11,795 nucleotides of DNA, from NCBI GenBank assembly GCA_026770595.1, contig MU634504.1, positions 1-11,795 of the forward strand, read 5' to 3'. A program made the translations under genes and the position numbers. The notes under the pieces are model-generated. The model did no database searches. It had not been told where the DNA came from and saw only the letters and a list, made by a program, of their open reading frames with translations. This stretch comes from Ochromonadaceae sp. CCMP2298. Its lineage: Eukaryota > Sar > Synurophyceae > Ochromonadales > Ochromonadaceae. Shown in pieces: positions 7,153 to 11,795 of this stretch; the first letter of the stretch is position 1, and each line of letters starts with the position of its first letter.

Positions 7153-8620
7153 CTACATGCTGTCCTTAAGGGCGCCCTTGTCCTGCCCTCCGAAGAGAGC
7201 CTTGCGCCAGACCGCGTCTGACACATACAGAGACTTGCCCTCGCTGTCCCCGCTGCCGCTGTCCGAGTCACCATGAATACCATCCATCACAACGGCCTGC
7301 TCCTGCTCTACTGCTTCTACTGCTACTACTGCTTTCCTTACGAGCGCCCGACCCAGCAGCCTGCCTTTGGGGCTGGCGCTGACACTGGTGCTGGCGCTGG
7401 CGCTGGCGCTGGGGCTCTTGCTGCTATCGCTAGCCCCCCGCAGTCTGCTGTTGCTCTTCTCCGAGCCCTTGGCTCCGTATATTTCTCTGGTGAGCGTGAT
7501 GAAGTGCGGGGGGGAGAGCTCCTCGGGCCGCATGGTGCCCCACTCCTCAGGCATGGTGAGGCCCTCGCTCTCCAGCAGGCCCCTGAGAGACGCGCGCATC
7601 ATCTTCCTGCGCTGCCTGAAGGCCATGGTGACTACCTTCCGCAGGTGGTCCCCCTCCACCGTGTGCAGCTCCGCATGCGGCTTGGTGAAGTCGATCGTCA
7701 CCAGGGCCGAGTCCACCTTGGGCACTGGGTAGAAGACCGTGGGCGGGATCTTGAAGTTCATCTTGGTGGTGCCATACAGCTGGAAGACCACTGAGGGGAT
7801 GCCGTACGACTTCGTGCGCGGCTGTGCGCAGATACGCTCCGCCACCTCCAGCTGCATAGTCACCACTGCGGTGTCGATGGCTCGGTAGGCGTCCGCCAGA
7901 GAGAAGAGCACCTGCGAGGTTATGTAGTAGGGCAGGTTGGCCACCACGCTCAGCTTGCCCCTCCGGTCTGCCGCCATCTGCGGCCAGTCCACCAGCAGCA
8001 CGTCCTGGTGCAGCACTTTCAGGTCAGGCAGCTTCTCTCCCAGAAAGGCCACCGCGCGCTGATCGATCTCCACAGCTGTCATCCGCGGGTAGCGCTTCAC
8101 CAGCACGCGCGTGAGTGCGCCCATGCCCGGTCCAATCTCCACCACTCTAGAGCCCTCCTCCGAGGAGTCGGAGAAGGCGTCGCAGATCTTGAGCACGTAG
8201 TTCTGGTCGGACAGGTAGTTCTGACCCAGAGACTGCTTGGGACGGAACTCACCTACAGGTAAGCAGGGAAAGAGCAAGAGGGAGATGGGGGATTAGCATG
8301 TGGGCCGAGGTGGGGGGTAGAAGAGCAAGGGGTGTAGGGAGGTCTGCCTACTGCCTACTGCCGTCTTCCCACTCGCACGCCCTCAACTGCCAGTACACTG
8401 ACTCACCGGGTGGCAAGGTGAAGGGGCGATCCTTCGTATCCTTCGTCGACTCCGGCCGAGGCGACTTCGGCTTCGGGTCTGTCACCTTCTTCATCGACAT
8501 CATCACACTGGTAAACCGCAGGTTCCTCCGCACCACCGCGGTGAGCTTGAAAGAGCCTACTAGTACTGCCGCCATGGTGAAGTGGAGGAGGAGACCCAGC
8601 AGAGCAAACCGACTGTTCAT
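7153..8620 (-). CDS. ksgA: Plastid-targeted rRNA adenine dimethyltransferase (KsgA/Dim1 family)
   Basis: The enzyme dimethylates two adjacent adenines in the small-subunit rRNA 3' hairpin. Exon 1 is 8407-8620, the 154-bp intron is 8253-8406 (GTGAGT...CTGTAG, phase 1), and exon 2 is 7153-8252; the product is 437 residues. Exon 1 (1-71) is purely presequence: a hydrophobic signal peptide (5-21), a VGS-Phe24 cleavage-like site, then a basic, Ser/Thr-rich stretch. Exon 2 opens with GEFRPKQSLGQNYL, the normal N-terminus of KsgA. It has the SAM motif EIGPGMG (110-116), Glu133 after motif II, catalytic NLPYY (177-181), YPVPKVDSA (246-254) and FRQRRKMMR (283-291). The core is bacterial-like and ends near 332; a low-complexity Ser/Ala tail of about 104 residues follows. 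Plastid targeting is inferred from the presequence; a mitochondrial or cytosolic role is less likely. Confidence 0.92.
7372..7416 (-). repeat. GGCGCT hexamer repeat encoding a Ser-Ala tail
   Basis: GGCGCT and near copies (GGTGCT, GACACT) repeat along the plus strand. In the minus-strand KsgA frame they give alternating Ser and Ala/Thr/Val in the C-terminal extension. A second simple tract at about 7300-7337 (CTGCT/CTACTG) encodes a Val/Ala/Glu-rich part of the same tail. This is probably an expanded disordered linker. Confidence 0.7.
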
Positions 8621-9101
8621 GCCAGACGAGAGCCTTTCCGTGCGACTGTGTCCAGGGGAGATATCTGCACGTTCACGGACTGCTGCGCATCAGTGCTGGA
8701 GATCTGAGTGGCCTACTGCTGGGTGCCGGTGTCACGGATGCTCCCAGTGTGCACGATGGAGTCCTTTCCGGGTCCTTCGCCTCGCTGGAGTGCGGAGGAG
8801 GGGGGAGGGGGCAGCTAGAAGGGGGTTTGTACCGGTACACGCGCTGTCCCGAGCTACTCACAACGCGGGGTAGCGCCAACAACACAGTCCAGCAGAAAAT
8901 GGTGGCAGCGAGGCAGCAAGTCCGGACCACTCGAGTGGAGGAGCTTCGAGTGGTCCCCTGGGACAGGTCTCCTGTCTTTTTTTAGGAGGAGGCCTCTCCT
9001 CCACAGCTGAACTCCTGCCAAATCACCAGCATTCTTCTTCGCGAGCCCCTCCCTGCCTGCTCTCCGCTTGGCTTGGATTCATCGCACCGGCGAGACAGGC
9101 G
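8621..9101. promoter_or_regulatory. Divergent intergenic region between KsgA and the ankyrin-like gene
   Basis: About 480 bp holding both 5' ends. A perfect 11-bp inverted repeat sits at 8924-8956. A run CTCCTGTCTTTTTTTAG at 8969-8985 looks like a strong 3' splice site; if used, the ankyrin-like gene has a further 5' exon. It is followed by GGAGGAGGCCTCTCCTCC (8985-9002), a near-palindrome. No TATA box is obvious. Confidence 0.45.
8924..8956. repeat. Perfect 11-bp inverted repeat with nested 12-bp palindrome
   Basis: GGACCACTCGA (8924-8934) and TCGAGTGGTCC (8946-8956) are exact reverse complements separated by 11 bases. The left arm is also part of CCACTCGAGTGG, a perfect 12-bp palindrome (8927-8938), so the GAGTGG half-site appears three times. 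It lies 146 bp upstream of the ankyrin-like ATG and may be a dimeric factor site or a hairpin. Confidence 0.65.
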
Positions 9102-9827
9102 ATGATTTCCGTGATCCGCCTCGTGACAGGCTCAGGATACATAGCGGACGAGAGACGACTGCTGGGTATTTGCAAGACCTCATACGGCGACACAGAGCTG
9201 CTGCGCATCGTGCTGCGGAGAGAGAAAGAGAGGAGATTTTTCGAGGGAACGCTTTTCAATGGGAAGTACTACTGGAAGTTAAGGAAACCAAAAAGTCGAA
9301 CGCTGCTCTCCTATGCGTGCGAAAGGGAAGACGCTATTAGGATCCAGCTGCTGCTTTCTCTCAGGGCATCCAACTGCATCTTCTGCCTCCCTCGGGCAGT
9401 GGAGCTCGGCAGATTCGATATCGCGAAACTGATCCTCGACTCCGACCCCACTGCGACAGAGTATCTGCTCGGTTGTGGTCCGGAGTTTTGCGACCCAGTA
9501 GAGGCGTTGAAAGAGAAGAGTGGGAATGTGCTGCAGTTTGCCGGTCTGCCTGGGGTGACGGCTAGCTGCAAAGTGGACTTGGGACTCGCCTACAACTTCC
9601 CACAGCTCATCACCGACAACCTCATGGAAGGCACTGAGGATCGCGGTTGGATGGGATGGGAGGAAGGACACGACTGGCCAATCAAGGAATACCGGTACTT
9701 GGCGCATGACTCACACACCTATGATGACCCCTTGCACCTGCGTGAGGCGGGATATGTGTGGATCGGGGCGACGGACGATTTCGACTGTTACATTTGCGAG
9801 ACGTTGTTATGGAATGGCGAGCATTAG
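9102..9827 (+). CDS. Ankyrin-repeat-like protein, N-terminal part ending at an in-frame TAG
   Basis: The frame encodes 241 residues. Residues about 66-79 (SRTLLSYACEREDA) followed by IQLLL, and about 99-112 (AVELGRFDIAKLIL), have the helix-turn-helix pattern of ankyrin repeats, which mediate protein-protein contacts. The rest (about 125-241) is not recognised and includes a Cys-containing end (CYICETLLW). It stops at TAG 9825-9827, but the same frame then continues with no other stop into the next feature, so this may be half of one gene. The ATG at 9102 is the first in frame. The frame is also open upstream to a splice-acceptor-like site at 8985, so the true start could be in an earlier exon. 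No signal peptide or membrane segment was seen. It could be a pseudogene. Confidence 0.65.
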   Translation: MISVIRLVTGSGYIADERRLLGICKTSYGDTELLRIVLRREKERRFFEGTLFNGKYYWKLRKPKSRTLLSYACEREDAIRIQLLLSLRASNCIFCLPRAVELGRFDIAKLILDSDPTATEYLLGCGPEFCDPVEALKEKSGNVLQFAGLPGVTASCKVDLGLAYNFPQLITDNLMEGTEDRGWMGWEEGHDWPIKEYRYLAHDSHTYDDPLHLREAGYVWIGATDDFDCYICETLLWNGEH

Positions 9828-9881
9828 AGAGAGGCGTTACAGGCAATCTCACGACACCCCACCTTCAGCCCCACACAGCGC

Positions 9882-10454
9882 ATGGCACTTGCGGGTAAGG
9901 TCCAGGACGCAGCTTGGGTGGGAGAGTTGATAGAGAGCAATCTGCACAACAGTCCAGAGAAGGTGATCTCGAACGACGATATTCTATGGGGTGCATGCTG
10001 CGCGGGGCTAACAGCGGTCGCACTGGAGATGCTGGGGCTGGGGGCGAGTGCGAACGCTGAAGGGTACGCCGAGGAGGGTAACACGGCCGTACTGCAGGCG
10101 GCCTGGAGCGGAGATGAGGTGTTGGTTCGAGCGCTGTACAACCACGGCTGTGAGGCGGATGTGGCTCTGCTGGCAGCCTGCTACCTGGGACTCATGGACA
10201 TGATAGCAACACTGCTGGATCTGGATCTGGAGGGCGTGCATGTGAACATGCACTCGTGGTGTTTGGGAGATCAGTCTATCATGGAAAGAGGTAAATTTTC
10301 TGAAGAAGAGGATACGCCCCCCTTGTTCATCGCGTGGAAGAGAGGCCACCTGCAGTTGATGCGCTATCTGATGCAGCGAGGAGCAATTCTGGAGGACGAG
10401 AATGAACAGAAGCTGCTGCTGGAGGAGCTGACAGAGCACGGCGTGGAGGAGTAG
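9882..10454 (+). CDS. Ankyrin-repeat-like protein, C-terminal part (same frame, after the TAG)
   Basis: 190 residues from the ATG at 9882; the frame is open from 9828, directly after the upstream TAG. Ankyrin-like units are seen at about residues 67-83 (NTAVLQAAWSGDEVLVR), 92-110 (DVALLAACYLGLMDMIATLL) and 145-171 (TPPLFIAWKRGHLQLM, then YLMQRGA), the last being the closest to the TPLxxAxxxGH consensus. Read without the TAG, 9102-10454 is one frame of 451 codons including the two stops, with repeats in both halves. I therefore think the halves are one protein, separated by a stop mutation, a base error or unrecognised splicing. Independent translation from 9882 would need its own promoter or reinitiation. 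It ends in TAG 10452-10454 and a G-rich tract follows. Confidence 0.62.
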   Translation: MALAGKVQDAAWVGELIESNLHNSPEKVISNDDILWGACCAGLTAVALEMLGLGASANAEGYAEEGNTAVLQAAWSGDEVLVRALYNHGCEADVALLAACYLGLMDMIATLLDLDLEGVHVNMHSWCLGDQSIMERGKFSEEEDTPPLFIAWKRGHLQLMRYLMQRGAILEDENEQKLLLEELTEHGVEE

Positions 10455-10455
10455 T

Positions 10456-10526
10456 GGGTGGGGGAGCAGGAGGTGTGGGAGCAGGGGGTGGGGGAATAGT
10501 GGGCGGGGATGTAGGGGTGTGCACAG
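10456..10526 (+). repeat. G-rich tract with G-quadruplex potential
   Basis: Starting right after the ankyrin-like stop codon, at least six runs of three to five G are spaced by short linkers, built on GTGGGGGAGCAGG and GTGGGAGCAGGGG units that repeat imperfectly. Four or more closely spaced G runs meet the usual pattern for a G-quadruplex in DNA or in the 3' UTR. Confidence 0.6.
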
Positions 10527-11060
10527 TAGCAGTGCCGACCACTGCCTGTGCTGTTGATGATGCAGATGTTGTATGGGATGTAGTAGCTGATAAAATTAGG
10601 AGGAGGGGGCTATGGGGGCCTGGGAGGTTCAGGCACTGATACGCCAAGAACCACCCGCAGATATGTCCACATGTTCGCAGAGGGGTCTCTCGCCAGCAGA
10701 TGGCAGATTTCTTAACTTAAATCCAAACTATGGGCGCCTGTGAAAATGCTTTTCACCTGTTCTATTTACCCATCGACTTGACGAAATGTCCCCTAGACCC
10801 ATAGGCGAGACATGATGTGCAGACAATCACAGCCTGCGATGCAAACTCCAGCCTGCTACCGGAAGAGTTAAAAAGAGATTCTGTTACCATTATACTTAAA
10901 AGAATAAGCCTGCAACTGTAAACAGACATGTGCTGTGCCTACTGGGCCGGCTGTGCTCGCTATCAACATCGTAATTAAATAAAGGCTGTCCCATACTGTC
11001 TGGTCTATTCTCCATTCACAGCTGTGCCATTCAGCACTGCACCAGCATAGCATATTTGCT

Positions 11061-11088
11061 CCCGAGTCCCGAGTCCCCAGTCCCCAGT
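11061..11088. repeat. Tandem 7-mer, CCCGAGT x2 then CCCCAGT x2
   Basis: Four head-to-tail heptamers, the first pair CCCGAGT and the second pair CCCCAGT, lie just beyond the receiver-gene stop codon, in its presumed 3' UTR. They are followed by a CCCTCT-rich run. Replication slippage with one later substitution explains the pattern. Confidence 0.7.
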
Positions 11089-11114
11089 TCCCTCTCCCCT
11101 CTCTGCCCGACTGA

Positions 11115-11778
11115 TCACACCAGCTCGTAGACAGAGCCCGGGTACACCTTATCCCCCCTCCTCGATATCGCACTCCCGGAAGACTCCCCGAAACCCAGCT
11201 TCTGACTGGCCGATAGATTGGTGCCATAGGGAATCTCCCTGGGCTTGAAGTTCCTGAACAGGCTCTCAAACACATCCGTGTCGAGAGGCTTGGACAGCAC
11301 GCAGTCCGCGCCTCGCTCCTTATAGTGGTCGATGTCATCCTGCATTCTGAGAGAGTATAGGAGTATAGGGAGTGGGGGGCAGGGTTAGAGCATAGGGGTA
11401 CAGGGAGTGGGGAGTGGGGAGTGGGGTTAGAGTATAGGGGTATAGGGAGTGGGGAGTGGGGTTAGTGAAGGGTGTGAGAACGGGAAACAAACACATAAAA
11501 ATACGCATAAATAAACGCACTAATCTAAGTAGATCCTTACACATTGCCAGTGATGCCTGCGATGAAGCACTTGCAGCCCAAGCGTCGCATCTCCCACACC
11601 GAGTCCGGTCCGTTCATAACTGGCATCTCGTAATCACTAAGAATGGCATCGAAGGGCTCGCCCCGCTCCACAGCAGCTGCGTACTTCTCCACCGCCATTC
11701 TCCCGTTCTCAGCCTCCTCGCAGACGTACTGCTTCGTCCGCAGGATGCGCAGGAGCATTTTCCGGTTAGAGGTGGCAT
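11115..11778 (-). CDS. Response-regulator receiver domain, C-terminal part of a larger protein
   Basis: Two exons are visible: 11541-11778 and 11115-11346, joined across a 194-bp intron (GTAAGG...CTCTCAG) so that GT plus A restores Val in ITGNV-MQDD. Receiver domains accept a phosphoryl group from a histidine kinase on an Asp. Seen in order: the first helix beginning ATSNRKMLLRIL, the phosphoacceptor Asp in LSDYEMPVMNG, the switch Thr in GITGN, and the conserved Lys in VLSKPLD; then about 34 non-conserved residues to TGA. The exon starts at 11778 after a CTCTGCAG acceptor, two bases into a codon, probably the second Asp of the acidic pair. The remainder lies upstream, beyond the right edge. 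A receiver at a C-terminus with upstream exons suggests a hybrid histidine kinase, which cannot be confirmed here. Confidence 0.9.
11384..11465. repeat. Minisatellite inside the receiver-gene intron
   Basis: Unit B (11384-11425, 42 bp) and unit C (11426-11460, 35 bp) both begin GTTAGAG(C/T)ATAGGGGTA and differ mainly by one extra GGGAGTG heptamer; a third GTTAG starts at 11461, and a diverged partial copy covers about 11353-11383. On the transcribed minus strand each unit reads as C-rich DNA with CTAAC, so the array supplies the pyrimidine tract and branch-point-like words of the intron's 3' half. Confidence 0.75.
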
Positions 11779-11795
11779 CTGCAGAGTAGAGGGAG

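Larger units (their letters stand above)
10455..11114. other. Convergent intergenic region (3' ends of ankyrin-like and receiver genes)
   Basis: About 660 bp. It begins with a G-rich tract and then becomes AT-richer (10860-10990). AATAAA on the plus strand at 10978-10983 could be a polyadenylation signal, though it is over 500 bp from the ankyrin-like stop. A tandem 7-mer lies at 11061-11088. The proline-rich minus frame at 10327-10647 is an artefact of the G-rich tract. No RNA gene was seen. Confidence 0.45.

Noticed and set aside
9742-9842. Intron with the good donor GTGAGG at 9742 as an explanation of the internal TAG
   Set aside because: With the AG at 9842, 9868 or 9878 the removed length is 101, 127 or 137 bp, none a multiple of three, so the downstream ankyrin-like frame would be lost. 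The AG at 9831 keeps frame but has no pyrimidine tract.

Overview
This is eukaryotic nuclear DNA. The genes have GT-AG introns of roughly 85-195 bp, monocistronic spacing, and encode a Ran GTPase, a protein arginine methyltransferase and a phox-homology (PX) protein. The best clue to the lineage is the KsgA-type rRNA methyltransferase at 7153-8620. Its first exon encodes a signal peptide followed by a basic transit-like stretch, with Phe at the predicted +1 position. That presequence type is used by algae with red-derived complex plastids, so a stramenopile alga is my best guess, with a haptophyte or cryptophyte as alternatives. No prokaryotic, viral or transposon genes were seen.

The seven genes alternate strictly between strands. 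(1) 1-1996, minus: a long open frame running off the left edge, encoding a protein with a basic N-terminus, one membrane segment and a coiled coil, perhaps a SUN-domain nuclear-envelope protein. (2) 2690-3145, plus: a stand-alone PX-domain protein resembling SNX3. (3) 3656-4792, minus: a type I PRMT of the PRMT10 type. (4) 5804-6731, plus: Ran, in four exons, the first coding exon holding only the ATG. (5) 7153-8620, minus: plastid-targeted KsgA in two exons. (6) 9102-10454, plus: an ankyrin-repeat-like reading frame interrupted by one in-frame TAG. (7) 11115-11778, minus: the C-terminal response-regulator receiver domain of a protein that continues beyond the right edge, probably a hybrid histidine kinase.

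The genes do not form an operon or an evident pathway. Divergent pairs share upstream regions of 480-1010 bp, and convergent pairs share 420-660 bp downstream regions. These spacers hold short tandem repeats, palindromes and G-rich tracts. I see no rRNA, tRNA or CRISPR.

The points most worth a second look are the lone amber codon in the ankyrin-like gene, the edge-truncated membrane/coiled-coil gene, the presequence-only first exon of KsgA, the start-codon-only exon and the Asp-to-Glu change in the guanine-binding motif of Ran, and a minisatellite filling an intron whose units each repeat a branch-point-like CTAAC. I found no clearly new multi-gene system.
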